A stretch of DNA of 55,037 bases, from IMG/VR virus record IMGVR_UViG_3300005253_003498, positions 1 through 55,037 of that record. One strand, given 5' to 3'. The notes beneath the pieces were generated by a model that saw nothing but the letters and a program-made list of their open reading frames with translations, was not told the DNA's origin and searched no databases. Both the position numbers and the translations under genes were made by a program. Below, in pieces: positions 15,829 to 25,204 of the stretch (position 1 is the stretch's first letter; every line of letters begins with the position of its first letter). The DNA is from a virus.

Positions 15829-17326
15829 GACTACCTCCCTGCTTTCCCTTTTCAAGCTCCTTACCCTCGTCGTCTTCGTCATCATCATCATCTAAGATAG
15901 GATCAGCATCAGCAGCAGCTTCTAGTATAGCTGTTGCCTCTTCCGTAGTCAGTCCTAATATGTTAGTGTAGAACTCCATTGGGCGTAGCATCGCCTCAAC
16001 ACCACCCTGCACATACTTCGACAGTGCTTCAGTCTGCTTCACCGCAACAGTCGCCTTTTCATCAGCGCCCAGTGCGTCTAAGTCAGGCCAGACTACGTTG
16101 TAGCCTTTCGACGGCTTCGGGAGCACTCCTGTTACAATCAAGCGGTTAATGAACGGAACTATGATTCGCGGCGTAATGTACATCGCCTGCCGGAACCTCA
16201 GGCGGCCGTTCCAAGCCTTCATGTCTTGAGTAGACGCTAGTTGACCGCGCTCAGAACCCTCAAACACACGCTTCGGAATACCAATACGAATACAGATTGC
16301 TTTGATCTGCGCGTCAATCTGCGGCGTAGGATCAACTACTTGCGGAGCTAACGTGTTAGCCGTCACGCCAGACAGAGCCAGGTACCGCTGAAGGCCGTTC
16401 ATGTAGTTCTCTAGTTGAGACCGCGTATCCGCCGGATTAAGCCTTACATCACCACCTAACGACGGATGGGTTTCAATGCTCAGCCCCATGAAAGCACCGC
16501 GCCAGTACATTTCAGCAGAACCACCGTAGAGTTTGCGGAGATCAAGTAACCGATTCCACACAGGACGTTGTCTAGGTACTCCTATCGTCTCACTGCTACC
16601 GAGGTTGTCCGCTAAGTGAATGATCCTGGTCCAATGTACTCTTACTGTACCTAACAAAAGTCCACCACCACCCCTTGGATTGTTGAGCGTGATGCTGTAC
16701 ATCATAGGCTGCCCGAACCTAGAACTCGCAGGATCAGGGTCGTAGTCACTTGGAGAAATCTCAACCAGCGACTCATCGAATGCCCGCAAAAACAACAACT
16801 CCATGTTCTTACGTAGTTCAACAGGCTCGTTCAGCTCTTTCCCGTCATTGAATCCCAGCAATAGTACCCCGAAGGTACCAATACCGCTGAGCTCGTCAGC
16901 ACGGAGCAGATACTGCCAAACCGCGTTGTCTTCTTTGTCCTTATACCAGTTGTCACCACGCAATTTGTCCCCTACATCTGCCCATGCCTGCTCAAATGTC
17001 GTATCCTCAGTCTCAACCACAACCGGTGGAGACTGCCAGCACTCCTGTGAAAGCACTTGCACGACTCGTGTAGCAACAGGCTCACGGTCATACATCCTCT
17101 TGTACATCCCGCTCGTAATATCGTGAGTTTCAGGATAACCACAGTCATCGTTGATACTGCGCCGCGGGTCCATCATCTGCTTCATCATCTGCGTGCGTGA
17201 CAACAACAAGTTCGTTATCAGCTCCCGGTCAAAGTTACCGTTAGCAGAACTAGCCTGCTTCGTGCCACGGAATACTGACCCCGTTCTACTAGCAGACAGT
17301 GCAATAGATCGTGCTTTTCGCATCAT
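15809..17326 (-). CDS. portal protein
   Basis: This 505-residue protein contains DREPVATRVVQVLSQECW near 73, a wing region with DYDPDPASSRFGQPMMYSI and VHWTRIIHLADNL, then RIGIPKRVFEGSERGQLAST and a long C-terminal helix region. These are hallmarks of the DUF1073-like phage portal group, the dodecameric ring for DNA entry. It follows the terminase genes in the canonical order. The C-terminal acidic run (DPILDDDDDEDDEGK) is notable. Two adjacent ATGs follow AAGGACT. Confidence 0.85.
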   Translation of the reverse strand: MMRKARSIALSASRTGSVFRGTKQASSANGNFDRELITNLLLSRTQMMKQMMDPRRSINDDCGYPETHDITSGMYKRMYDREPVATRVVQVLSQECWQSPPVVVETEDTTFEQAWADVGDKLRGDNWYKDKEDNAVWQYLLRADELSGIGTFGVLLLGFNDGKELNEPVELRKNMELLFLRAFDESLVEISPSDYDPDPASSRFGQPMMYSITLNNPRGGGGLLLGTVRVHWTRIIHLADNLGSSETIGVPRQRPVWNRLLDLRKLYGGSAEMYWRGAFMGLSIETHPSLGGDVRLNPADTRSQLENYMNGLQRYLALSGVTANTLAPQVVDPTPQIDAQIKAICIRIGIPKRVFEGSERGQLASTQDMKAWNGRLRFRQAMYITPRIIVPFINRLIVTGVLPKPSKGYNVVWPDLDALGADEKATVAVKQTEALSKYVQGGVEAMLRPMEFYTNILGLTTEEATAILEAAADADPILDDDDDEDDEGKELEKGKQGGSRGGSKR

Positions 17327-17362
17327 AGTCCTTTTTCCTTCTAGCTCCTACGCTAACTCTAG

Positions 17363-18925
17363 TTAAACCATAGACTGAACTTTGAACGCTTGCTGCTTAT
17401 GCACCAATCCGAACACTCCCAACACAAGCGCATCCATCTCATCTGGGCTACATCCTAGCAGACTTATCATCGTAGGCTTGTCGCTCTTGGGATCTTTGTT
17501 TCGCTTTGGCAACAACCATAATCGACCTTCCTCGTCATACGTTCTAGGAACCGGAGCCATCTGTCTCCGCAACTCCGTGTATATCATAGGTATTGCAAAT
17601 CCACCACTACCTACGGAAGGATCCAGTTTGAGGCTAGTCAATCCATACATCTGTGCTCTGCGGTTTTTGTAGATAGCTTTCGTTTCGTCGTTCAGCTTGC
17701 GCTGCTCCAATATCGTCATCCCGCGCTTCTTCTCCGGAACCGCAGACTCACCGAAATGAACCGTCCTCACATTGTAGCCCTTCGCCCGTAACGCATCTGC
17801 AATCTGCTTACCACCGCCTCCCCTGTCAAACAATACATTCTCGGCTTCAACGCCGTGCTTTTTCATAAATGCAATAACCTCTCCTACGATTATCCACGTG
17901 TTAGGGGTCTTTTTAGATACCATCTCAATCACGCCAAGGTCATCCATGGCAATCATCACCGTATCGTCGCCGCCTTCAGCAGGATCAACGCCGATCGTCT
18001 TTGCCATTCTGCGCTTATTTCCTAGATTCCTTGCCAACCGCTCGGCTTCGTTGAGCCACTCAGGTGGAAACAGTAGTACCTCAGCGCCTTTATAGAACTC
18101 CGCTTCTAGGCTCACGCATCGTTGAACGTTGTCCCATCTACTCTTATTCTTGAGGTACTCGTCGTACGGCTTTACACCAGGAATAATGATTTCGCCGGTA
18201 GGCTTTTTCCCATTCCTAATTTGAGCCAGCGCTAAGCGCACGTTCGGACTATCGACAGCCTTGATCTTTATAATACGCCGCTCATAGTGACAGTTTCCTT
18301 TAGCGCGGATGTTCCCTCCTTTATCTTCCGTTCCAGGCTTACCCTCAACTGCATGACGAAAAAAGTTATCGCAAGGCCAAGGATTACCTATGATCAGTAT
18401 CCGGCTTGCCCAGGTGCTCGCCATCTTGTAGTACTCGTCTGGAACGCTACTAGCTTCATCCACAACGAACAGCGTCCTCGGTACGCCATCACCAGTCCTT
18501 GCTACGTGATGCCCTTGGAAGGCTGCCGATCTCTCAGGGCTTGCTACCATCCCTATCGCGTAACTGAATCCATCAGGCTCACCTTTCACAACCTTGCGCA
18601 GCTCTCTCTGATTCACTACCAGCGGACCACCGCGATTATGGTCAAGCGGGTACTCGCTGCTCGTAATGAACCGGTGGATTTCTCCCCACAGTACCCGCAA
18701 GTGATCATCCTTCGCGCTGGTAGTCACAATGCGGCACGGATGCCTACTCAGAAAGAACCATATTACAATAAACGCCGCCACGTAGTCCTTTCCCAGCATG
18801 TTGCCGGCTGGCACGACCGTCTCTTGATCATCTCGAACGCTGTAGATAGTCTCCCGTTGCTTATCATAGAAATTCGTACCAGGCCACAGCTTCTTTTGGA
18901 ATTGGATAGGATCAATTACAAGCAT
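17363..18925 (-). CDS. terL: terminase large subunit
   Basis: This is a 520-residue packaging motor. The N-terminal ATPase has an atypical Walker A (VPAGNMLGKD), a TTSAKD motif near 70 and Walker B/catalytic Glu in TLFVVDEAS. The C-terminal RNase H-like nuclease shows IGVDPAEGGDDTVMI, VLFDRGGGGKQIAD and a late acidic GCSPDEMDALVLG. It acts with the small subunit and portal at the procapsid vertex. Length and motif order are normal for TerL. Confidence 0.92.
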   Translation of the reverse strand: MLVIDPIQFQKKLWPGTNFYDKQRETIYSVRDDQETVVPAGNMLGKDYVAAFIVIWFFLSRHPCRIVTTSAKDDHLRVLWGEIHRFITSSEYPLDHNRGGPLVVNQRELRKVVKGEPDGFSYAIGMVASPERSAAFQGHHVARTGDGVPRTLFVVDEASSVPDEYYKMASTWASRILIIGNPWPCDNFFRHAVEGKPGTEDKGGNIRAKGNCHYERRIIKIKAVDSPNVRLALAQIRNGKKPTGEIIIPGVKPYDEYLKNKSRWDNVQRCVSLEAEFYKGAEVLLFPPEWLNEAERLARNLGNKRRMAKTIGVDPAEGGDDTVMIAMDDLGVIEMVSKKTPNTWIIVGEVIAFMKKHGVEAENVLFDRGGGGKQIADALRAKGYNVRTVHFGESAVPEKKRGMTILEQRKLNDETKAIYKNRRAQMYGLTSLKLDPSVGSGGFAIPMIYTELRRQMAPVPRTYDEEGRLWLLPKRNKDPKSDKPTMISLLGCSPDEMDALVLGVFGLVHKQQAFKVQSMV

Positions 18926-18936
18926 GACAACATTCT

Positions 18937-19287
18937 CTACGGTCCTTCAACCATAACCCTTTCCTCTTCTATCGCCGTCAGCGCCTCGCCTACCACCCGA
19001 GTTAGAAGCTCGATGTTTCCATCCCCCATATACTTCACTTCTTTCTTCATCTCTTCGAAGTTCACATCTGCTAGGTCTTTAATGTAGAGGAATCCCAGAT
19101 CCTCTAACTTATTGACCAGCCTCAGAGGCAACGGAAGCTCAGCTATAGCCTCCCTAGGCGCCACCTTCTTCCGTGCAATCAATTCCTGCTCAATAGTATC
19201 CAAGATGATATGACAGATTGCGAAGTTGTTCTTTCGCAAGTGAATTGCTAAGCGCCTCCCAGTAGATTCCGCGTCAAATCCAGTCAT
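18937..19287 (-). CDS. RNA polymerase alpha-CTD-like protein
   Basis: In this 116-residue protein residues about 48-105 (LPLPLRLVNKLEDLGFLYIK, then DLADVNFEEM, then ELLTRVVGEAL) follow the pattern of the bacterial RNA polymerase alpha C-terminal domain. That is a pair of helix-hairpin-helix-like motifs beginning with L-x-L-x-x-R and I-x-D-L. The N-terminal 45 residues are helical. It could bind DNA or compete with host alpha CTD at promoters. The similarity is by eye, and an unrelated HhH domain is possible. Confidence 0.6.
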   Translation of the reverse strand: MTGFDAESTGRRLAIHLRKNNFAICHIILDTIEQELIARKKVAPREAIAELPLPLRLVNKLEDLGFLYIKDLADVNFEEMKKEVKYMGDGNIELLTRVVGEALTAIEEERVMVEGP

Positions 19288-19308
19288 CCTTCAAGACCCT
19301 CAAGTTCA

Positions 19309-19494
19309 TTACACGAATCTAAAAGAGAACAAGCGATTCCCACTAGAATCAGTAATCTCAAAGAACCTATTCTCTTTAGCACCCTTCACTATACAACCTA
19401 GAATCCTTTCCTCCTCAAATGTTTGCGCGCGCAGCGAAAGGATTTCCGTTCTCTTAGTCAGCTTATTCAACTCAGCTAGGACTTTCACTACCAT
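19309..19494 (-). CDS. hypothetical small protein between terminase genes
   Basis: This 61-residue protein (MVVKVLAELNKLTKRTEIL ... ITDSSGNRLFSFRFV) overlaps the terminase small subunit gene by 23 bases. GAGGAGA precedes the ATG closely; an in-frame GTG two codons on is better spaced. Function unknown. Confidence 0.6.
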   Translation of the reverse strand: MVVKVLAELNKLTKRTEILSLRAQTFEEERILGCIVKGAKENRFFEITDSSGNRLFSFRFV

Positions 19495-20092
19495 TCTCCT
19501 CTAGCTGCAGCCTTTCCTCTATCGGATCTGCTGAGTTCTTCTGATCCAAAACCATCGCGTCAAAGTCAAGCGGCAGCACTCTCACATCAAGCTTCTGCGG
19601 ACCAATCAACCCGAAATGCCGTGCAGCTAGTTCTAGCGCAGACATCTTAGACACCAACTTCATCTCCATAGTCTCTGTTACGTCCCCCGTCTCTGCATCT
19701 ACATACCGTTTCAACTTAATGCCATCGATGCAACGCCTTATCCGCTCGGGAAGCTTGCGCATATCGTCCATTATGATCTTGCCGTTCTCGTCACACAGAT
19801 CAAGCGGATCACGCAAGGCACAGTAAGCGACCTCTTCCAGGATTCTATCAGCACTCAACTTTGTACGATCAATCCTCTCCTCCATCTCCTTCTTAAGTAT
19901 CAACGCTACCCGCTTGATCTTCATCAGCTTGTTAGCTGCCTGTGCAGGATTATGATAGCCTGCGTTCCTTGCAGCCTCCGCAGCGTTCATCATTTTAGAA
20001 GCTAACATTTCCAAGCAGAACATATACTGTCCAGAAGTGAGGTACTTCCAATTTCCTCCCCTCTTCCTCGGCTTAATCAACTTCGTACCCAT
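19472..20092 (-). CDS. terS: terminase small subunit
   Basis: In this 206-residue protein residues 15-65 are a helix-turn-helix with YMFCLEMLASKMMNAAEAAR then AGYHNPAQAANKLMK. DRILEEVAYCALRDPLDLCD and SALELAARHFGLI follow, the recurrent core of the Terminase_2 family. It binds the packaging site and regulates TerL. GGAGG lies 6 bases before the ATG. Confidence 0.88.
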   Translation of the reverse strand: MGTKLIKPRKRGGNWKYLTSGQYMFCLEMLASKMMNAAEAARNAGYHNPAQAANKLMKIKRVALILKKEMEERIDRTKLSADRILEEVAYCALRDPLDLCDENGKIIMDDMRKLPERIRRCIDGIKLKRYVDAETGDVTETMEMKLVSKMSALELAARHFGLIGPQKLDVRVLPLDFDAMVLDQKNSADPIEERLQLEENGSESPS

Positions 20093-20138
20093 CCTTAACC
20101 TCCTAGTACAGTATACCCCTAATACTCAGTTTTCACTA

Positions 20139-20693
20139 CTACTCAGTCAACTCAGTCCACTTAGGCTCCTCTCTCTGAAGCTCTCTAAGCCTGTCTTCAC
20201 TAATCTCGAGCTTAGCCTCACAACCTCTGAGCTCATCCCTCAACTCTTTGGTCTCTTCTATCAACGCTCTGAGCTTAGTCTCATGTTCTATAAGATCAGT
20301 CTCATGTTCCCCTACAGCCACAATTTTATACGCTTTGAACGCAGCCTGATACGCTTTGATCTTCCTTCCATACTTCTGTTCACAATCTCGGCAAACTCCA
20401 GCCACTCGGTCCAGGTATGCCAATCGGTTACACATCGGCACAGCATCTACTAGGGACAGTTGATAACGAAACAAGAAAGAGCTAACAAATCCCGGTCCTT
20501 GAACATCACCCTTCGGCGCGTCTTCCGACTCAAACACCTTCAGTCGTTTCTCCAATGATGCTATAGACACCTTTACCCCCGCAACTACTTCTATGGTACC
20601 CATCATTACCTCATTCAACGACGCTAGCATCTCCTCTAGATCTTTCACTGCTCCTGCCGTTGCTTCTACATCGTCTGTAGGTTTACAACCCAT
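20139..20693 (-). CDS. coiled-coil protein with central zinc-like cysteines
   Basis: Two tandem ATGs follow GGAGCGC and the second is better spaced, giving about 184 residues. The N-terminal segment (VKDLEEMLASLNEVMMGT) and the C-terminal segment (KLRALIEETKELRDELRG, KLEISEDRLRELQRE) are coiled coils. The middle has CNRLAYLDRVAGVCRDC, a possible zinc site. It lies upstream of terminase in the packaging operon. Function unknown. Confidence 0.7.
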   Translation of the reverse strand: MGCKPTDDVEATAGAVKDLEEMLASLNEVMMGTIEVVAGVKVSIASLEKRLKVFESEDAPKGDVQGPGFVSSFLFRYQLSLVDAVPMCNRLAYLDRVAGVCRDCEQKYGRKIKAYQAAFKAYKIVAVGEHETDLIEHETKLRALIEETKELRDELRGCEAKLEISEDRLRELQREEPKWTELTE

Positions 20694-20734
20694 CATGCGC
20701 TCCTTTTCATCTAGCCCACTTCAGTTAAGCCCCT

Positions 20735-20971
20735 CTAATCCTCAATCCCAAGCGCCTTTCGATCTCTACAAACTATGCACTCAGGAACACGAATCCTTCT
20801 ACCACACCCCTCACACTTGTAGTCTTTAGGCTTCTCCCCTCTTGCATCTCTCAATACTCTATATACCGCGTTTCTAGCAACTCCTACAACCTCAGATATC
20901 ATGCGCTGAGAAACACCTTCCTCAGCGAGCCTCAAAACATGCGCCTCTTGCATCTCACTTAGCTTAGCCAT
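20735..20971 (-). CDS. helix-turn-helix protein with zinc ribbon
   Basis: In this 78-residue protein residues 5-45 form a Hin/resolvase-like HTH (HVLRLAEEGVSQRMISEVVG, then RNAVYRVLRD). Residues 53-70 form a CxxC...CxxC zinc knuckle (CEGCGRRIRVPECIVC). It is a small DNA-binding regulator at the head of the packaging operon. The operator-like palindrome at 21153-21176 lies about 180 bases upstream of its ATG. Autoregulation through that site is a reasonable but unproven guess. Confidence 0.8.
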   Translation of the reverse strand: MAKLSEMQEAHVLRLAEEGVSQRMISEVVGVARNAVYRVLRDARGEKPKDYKCEGCGRRIRVPECIVCRDRKALGIED

Positions 20972-21119
20972 CTGTCATTCTCCTCTACTACACGCGCTTA
21001 CCCCCAAACACTTGCCCCTTCTATATTACACGTCTAGACCTGAATAGGAAAGCCCTAAATTTTACAGGAAACTCTACCAAAATTTTCCTTAGGTAGCCCT
21101 TGCAATAGCCCGTCTAATA

Positions 21120-21176
21120 CATTATACTAAGTATACGGTAGGGTCTACTACTACTATACTACTACTGTAGTATAGT
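21120..21176 (-). promoter_or_regulatory. operator/promoter element, copy 1
   Basis: The 230-base gap between the methyltransferase and HTH genes holds this element. It contains CATTATACTAAGTATAC (minus strand -10-like TATAAT at 21126-21121) and a perfect 10-base inverted repeat, ACTATACTAC N4 GTAGTATAGT (21153-21176). The same arrangement recurs at 46234-46293, again upstream of minus-strand genes. No good -35 is visible, so an activator or repressor probably acts here. Confidence 0.65.
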
Positions 21177-21201
21177 ATGTAAGTGCTTACCAGTAAAAGG
21201 T

Positions 21202-22581
21202 TTACGAGATAAGCTCTCCCTCTTCAACTATAGCTACATCAACACCTGTTTGGTAAGTGAGTGCCGGCCTGGCCAGCAGCTCACTAATTATTCTTGGTAC
21301 AGCATTTTCCCTAAGGTACTCTTCGCTGAGGTCGATACCAATAGACCGTCTACCGCTTCCTAGCGCTACACAGCAGGTTGTACCGCTACCAATAAAGGGA
21401 TCGAGTACCGTGCAAGGGATTACCTTCCTAATAGTACAACAACAGCCAGGCTCCCATCCAACAGTCTTCACGTCTACCCCAGCAACGCTGTTTGCGATAG
21501 TGTTCATTTTGCCCACCCTAACCGCTAGCTGAGGAAGTTGCCCAGGTATACCAGACCTTCTGCCAACAACCATCTTTGGCTTACGCTTCACGTAATCCCT
21601 CAGCCGTTTCCTCTTCAACTTCTTCACCTTCGTTACTCTCTTCCAAGGCGCACCACACCTAACGCAACATCCCTTCTCAGAAGTCCCTGCCAACACACAA
21701 GGCAGTATCAGATTCTTAGGAAAGGTTGCGAAGTGCGCGCCGCTGAAAGACTCTGTGGCTACTCTCCAAACGTCCTTCTTGTTTTTGCACTGTCTCGCGA
21801 ACTCTCGTAAGGCTTCAGGGAAATTCTCGTTTAGCCAATCAACAAAGAATTGCTTGTCTTCTACCGTCCAGACAGAGCGTCTGTTGCAAGTACTGTGTTC
21901 TATATCTGGATGGTGTGTATTGTCTGCAAACTGAGTACGCTGCATATCTCTTTGTTTTGCCGTCATTGTGTTTGATTTAGGTCTCGGTTTAGAAAATGAT
22001 GATGTTGCGCTATTCCAGTTGCCTGACTTCAATTTTATCGCTTCCATATCACAGAAGTACCCGCTCCCCTTCTTAGTCAGCAGGAAAATGTAATCGTGAG
22101 ACTTAGTACAGCGGTTCCTTATGCTCTCAGGCATAGGATTTGGCTTCGCCCAGATAATATCCTGCCGCAGTACCCACCCGTCCTCTTGCAACGCCAGCGC
22201 TACCCGCCAAGGCATACCCACAAGGTTCCCGCCAGGCAACCCAGACTCCAGACCCGACTTGCCTCCACGGCTGTCCCCAAGATTCAGCCAAACCGTCCCG
22301 TCGTCCCTTAGCACGCGTCGCACCTCTTGGAATACCGCTACCATCTTTGCCACAAACTCGTCAGGAGTCTTCTCTGAACCGATCTCAACTCCTTTATCTC
22401 CATGATTTTCTTCCAGGTACGACCGCAATCCCCAGTACGGCGGACTAGTCACAACACAATGGACAGAACGAGACGGAAAACGCCGGAGCACCCGTATCAC
22501 GTCACCGTAATACAGCCGCACCAACCGTTTGTCTCTTGTAACCCAATACGGCTTCAGTTTCTTCTTAGGAATCTTTGGCAT
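21202..22581 (-). CDS. DNA (N4-cytosine or N6-adenine) methyltransferase
   Basis: This is a 459-residue, beta-class SAM-dependent methylase. Catalytic motif IV is TSPPYW (45-50) and the SAM-binding motif I is DPFIGSGTT (about 394-402), followed by IGIDLSEEYL. SPPY favours m4C but m6A is possible. A central insert carries CCVRCGAPWKRV, a zinc-knuckle seen in many phage orphan methylases. No cognate restriction enzyme is adjacent, so it probably protects phage DNA or marks it for packaging. It overlaps the small upstream gene by 17 bases. Confidence 0.9.
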   Translation of the reverse strand: MPKIPKKKLKPYWVTRDKRLVRLYYGDVIRVLRRFPSRSVHCVVTSPPYWGLRSYLEENHGDKGVEIGSEKTPDEFVAKMVAVFQEVRRVLRDDGTVWLNLGDSRGGKSGLESGLPGGNLVGMPWRVALALQEDGWVLRQDIIWAKPNPMPESIRNRCTKSHDYIFLLTKKGSGYFCDMEAIKLKSGNWNSATSSFSKPRPKSNTMTAKQRDMQRTQFADNTHHPDIEHSTCNRRSVWTVEDKQFFVDWLNENFPEALREFARQCKNKKDVWRVATESFSGAHFATFPKNLILPCVLAGTSEKGCCVRCGAPWKRVTKVKKLKRKRLRDYVKRKPKMVVGRRSGIPGQLPQLAVRVGKMNTIANSVAGVDVKTVGWEPGCCCTIRKVIPCTVLDPFIGSGTTCCVALGSGRRSIGIDLSEEYLRENAVPRIISELLARPALTYQTGVDVAIVEEGELIS

Positions 22582-22801
22582 TACCGATTACCTTAATCAT
22601 CTCTAAAAGTATTTCAACAAGGTTGTTATGCACGCTCTTCTTTTCGTCGTACACTATACCTAGATAAAACAACTGTTGACCAACTCGGCAATTGACTTGA
22701 AGTGTAGCTCGTATCACGCGTAGCTCCATGCTATTGCCCTCAAGCCTACCGAATTCTTTCCTGATCTCAGCAAACGTCATGTCCTCTAGCTCAGTCTTCA
22801 T
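22565..22801 (-). CDS. hypothetical protein
   Basis: This 78-residue protein (MKTELEDMTFAEIRKEFGRL ... NLVEILLEMIKVIGNAKDS) is alpha-helical with a central beta hairpin. AGAGG precedes the ATG. It sits in overlaps between the replicative ATPase and the methyltransferase. Function unknown. Confidence 0.65.
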   Translation of the reverse strand: MKTELEDMTFAEIRKEFGRLEGNSMELRVIRATLQVNCRVGQQLFYLGIVYDEKKSVHNNLVEILLEMIKVIGNAKDS

Positions 22802-24176
22802 GTGATACCTCTTTATAAAGTTCTCTCATGCGCCTAGTCAACCTCCACCTTGTAACGCCGCTTGCCACCCTGCTGGTCTTTTTTGTTTTGAATCGCTCAA
22901 CTACACCGATCTCCCGTAAGAATGCAAGTAAGGAGCTAACCTTCTGCGTACTCAGGTTGACCCTTACAGAAATAGCCCGCGACTCAGAGCCCTCTACCCT
23001 CCCGTACAGGTGGGTAACAATTTTCAACGTCTGACCACGACTGGTATCCAAGGCCACGCGCCTGACTCTACTCATTACAGATTCATCTACGCTTTCCCTA
23101 TTAAGCACCAGCGCCAAACACTTTGCCAGTCTAACTAATTGACTGACCAGTCTGGCTGCAAACTCCCTTTCAGCAGTTCCTTCTTGCCTATTGCTAGGAC
23201 GCGCTCGCATGTGAGCAATGAACTTCCCCAGCCTGGTACACGCTCTTTTAGCTTCATCAGAGTTTTCTACCAGTGGCAACAAATCCATCGCGTTAGAACG
23301 CAGGTAACCCACATAGCCGCCAGTCAACTGCATTGCTTTTGCTAACTCAGGCGCATACTGCTTTTCAGCCTCTCCTTCTGACTCGATGACCGCGTCACGA
23401 TCCGCGCGGTTAGCCACCCTCCACAATACCTCGTCTTCTAACTCGTCGTCTATCTTGTGCATAAGCACACAATCTAAGAACCGCTCGCCTAGTTCGCTCT
23501 CATCTATCTTTTGCAACGACTTGGTTCCACACAATATCCAAGTCATCCGCAATCCCTCGTAGTCTTTCGACTTCGCATTACGGTAGTGTGTCCGACTGGT
23601 TCCATCATAGATGTCTCTGGCCTCTGCAAGTATCTGTGCTAAGTTCGGTGATTGCAACAGTGTGTCACCATCCTTCGTAACCAGCGTCTTGCCGTAGAGC
23701 CTTGCGATGAGACTGTGGTCCTCTTTTTCGCTACCATCCAACACAAAGCCAGAATGAAATCCTCTGATAGTGCTCTTAGGAAAGACGTACTTCTTGTTGA
23801 CGCTGACTGCCTCGCAAAGCGTAGACTTCCCGCAAGAGGCTGGTCCAATGACCTTAACCCACAACTGATCGCCTACAGACTTCGTCGACGCGATGCTAGC
23901 CAGCATTACAGTCAGCGCATAATCCAGTCCGTTAGTCCATTCCATCGCTTGCTGCCAAGTCAGTACAAGTTCCTTGTAGCTCTCACAGGGTAGGCATTCT
24001 AGGTTAGCCGACCCCCCACCTGTAGACTTGGTTTTTTTCGACGGCTTATGATTGCCATACGCAGCCAGTGTAGCGGCGGGTACCAACATGCCAAGCAGCC
24101 CCTCCAAGGCCACTATACGGGCAGCTAGGGGGCTAATTTCGGGTGTTTGGGCAGTAGGCCAATGTAGCTTGGGCAT
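22791..24176 (-). CDS. replication AAA+/helicase-like ATPase with winged-helix C-terminus
   Basis: In this 461-residue protein a P-loop (VIGPASCGKSTL, about 109-120) is followed by a Walker B-like GKTLVTKDGDTLL and an arginine-finger candidate (ELGERFLDCVLM). MTWILCGTKSL matches a sensor strand. The C-terminal 80 residues (VRVNLSTQKVSSLLAFLREI) form a winged helix. Position next to a CHC2-type primase suggests the phage replicative helicase or loader. It does not have DnaB motifs, so the exact class is open. Confidence 0.75.
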   Translation of the reverse strand: MPKLHWPTAQTPEISPLAARIVALEGLLGMLVPAATLAAYGNHKPSKKTKSTGGGSANLECLPCESYKELVLTWQQAMEWTNGLDYALTVMLASIASTKSVGDQLWVKVIGPASCGKSTLCEAVSVNKKYVFPKSTIRGFHSGFVLDGSEKEDHSLIARLYGKTLVTKDGDTLLQSPNLAQILAEARDIYDGTSRTHYRNAKSKDYEGLRMTWILCGTKSLQKIDESELGERFLDCVLMHKIDDELEDEVLWRVANRADRDAVIESEGEAEKQYAPELAKAMQLTGGYVGYLRSNAMDLLPLVENSDEAKRACTRLGKFIAHMRARPSNRQEGTAEREFAARLVSQLVRLAKCLALVLNRESVDESVMSRVRRVALDTSRGQTLKIVTHLYGRVEGSESRAISVRVNLSTQKVSSLLAFLREIGVVERFKTKKTSRVASGVTRWRLTRRMRELYKEVSHED

Positions 24177-24244
24177 GGCAGTTTAATAGCCTTTCGATTG
24201 TTTATATTTTGTAGGTTTATATACCTTTTAGGGGGTATTACTTA

Positions 24245-25138
24245 CTACTTAGCACCGCTCAGGCGATCCCTCACATCATACCCGCTTGGCAGTTCCAAGT
24301 CGTAACCGTCAGTTGCGCCCCAACATAAGCAGTTGACTTCTTTCGGTGGATGTTTTGCGCCAAGCAACATGTCACTCAGTCTCTGCATCGATTTCAACCC
24401 GGTTGCAGGAATACGCTTCTTCGTTGTAGGATGCCGTTTCGGGTGGTCGTTGTCATACATCAGGTTTACGACCTTGTCGGTGAACAACGGTAGCCATGCT
24501 TCGTTGAATACGGTGCATCCCGGGACAGCCAGTACGTTTGCATCCCTCAACATACTAGCTTCCGGGTTTGCAGTCTCCTGCAACCCTCTCTCAGTTTCCT
24601 TAGTGTGGCTCAGTATTTCCCATAGCACCATCGCATCCCACGGACCTTCACAGAGATAGACTATAGACTTGCCCTCGCTATAGAGGTTTACGCCGTGAAG
24701 GTGATGACCTAGCGTAGGGGTAGGTAGCAGAATGCTACGATCCGACCCTACTACAAGCCTGTATAGCTGCCGCAACTTGCCGTCTACATTATAGCCCGGC
24801 ACCATCCAGCAACGAGTAAGCGCAGAGAAGACTACTCCCCAGTGCATCAATGTATTTGGGTAGAGCAGATTGCGGTCCTGTTGTAGCTCAGAATACTTCG
24901 TGGTCAACTCATTACTGTACTCCCAGAGTTTAAGCAGAAACGCAGAAGTGTTTCCCTTTGCCTCACACCGGAAGCAGTACCACTTCGTAGTAGCTACGTT
25001 TATAGAAAAGTGATCGTGACCGCACCACGGACACTCGTCGGCTGCTGCCTCTTCACTGTCTTCTTGCCAGTCTAAGTTAAGTCCGTGAAAAATGAATGGT
25101 CTTAGGTTTTTGGGTGGTAAGTCTTTGACCTTCGGCAT
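24245..25138 (-). CDS. DNA primase (zinc finger + Toprim)
   Basis: The start is taken at the ATG following ATAGGAACT. The 297-residue product has a CHC2-like zinc finger (CPWCGHDHFSIN then WYCFRCEAKG, Cys36/39/55/58). A Toprim-type core follows (IVYLCEGPWDAMVLW, then VVNLMYDNDHP). It would lay primers for phage replication with the adjacent ATPase and the phage family A polymerase. Size and domain order fit the T7/DnaG-type primase without helicase. Confidence 0.85.
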   Translation of the reverse strand: MPKVKDLPPKNLRPFIFHGLNLDWQEDSEEAAADECPWCGHDHFSINVATTKWYCFRCEAKGNTSAFLLKLWEYSNELTTKYSELQQDRNLLYPNTLMHWGVVFSALTRCWMVPGYNVDGKLRQLYRLVVGSDRSILLPTPTLGHHLHGVNLYSEGKSIVYLCEGPWDAMVLWEILSHTKETERGLQETANPEASMLRDANVLAVPGCTVFNEAWLPLFTDKVVNLMYDNDHPKRHPTTKKRIPATGLKSMQRLSDMLLGAKHPPKEVNCLCWGATDGYDLELPSGYDVRDRLSGAK

Positions 25139-25204
25139 AGTTCCTATCACATCCCTGTCGTTGTTACTCTAAAGTATCCAGCTCCTTAACGCCGCTACGA
25201 ATGG

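Noticed and set aside
18287-19087. Plus-strand ORF of 266 residues
   Set aside because: Antisense to the terminase large subunit and alpha-CTD-like genes; no ribosome-binding site and no recognisable domain.
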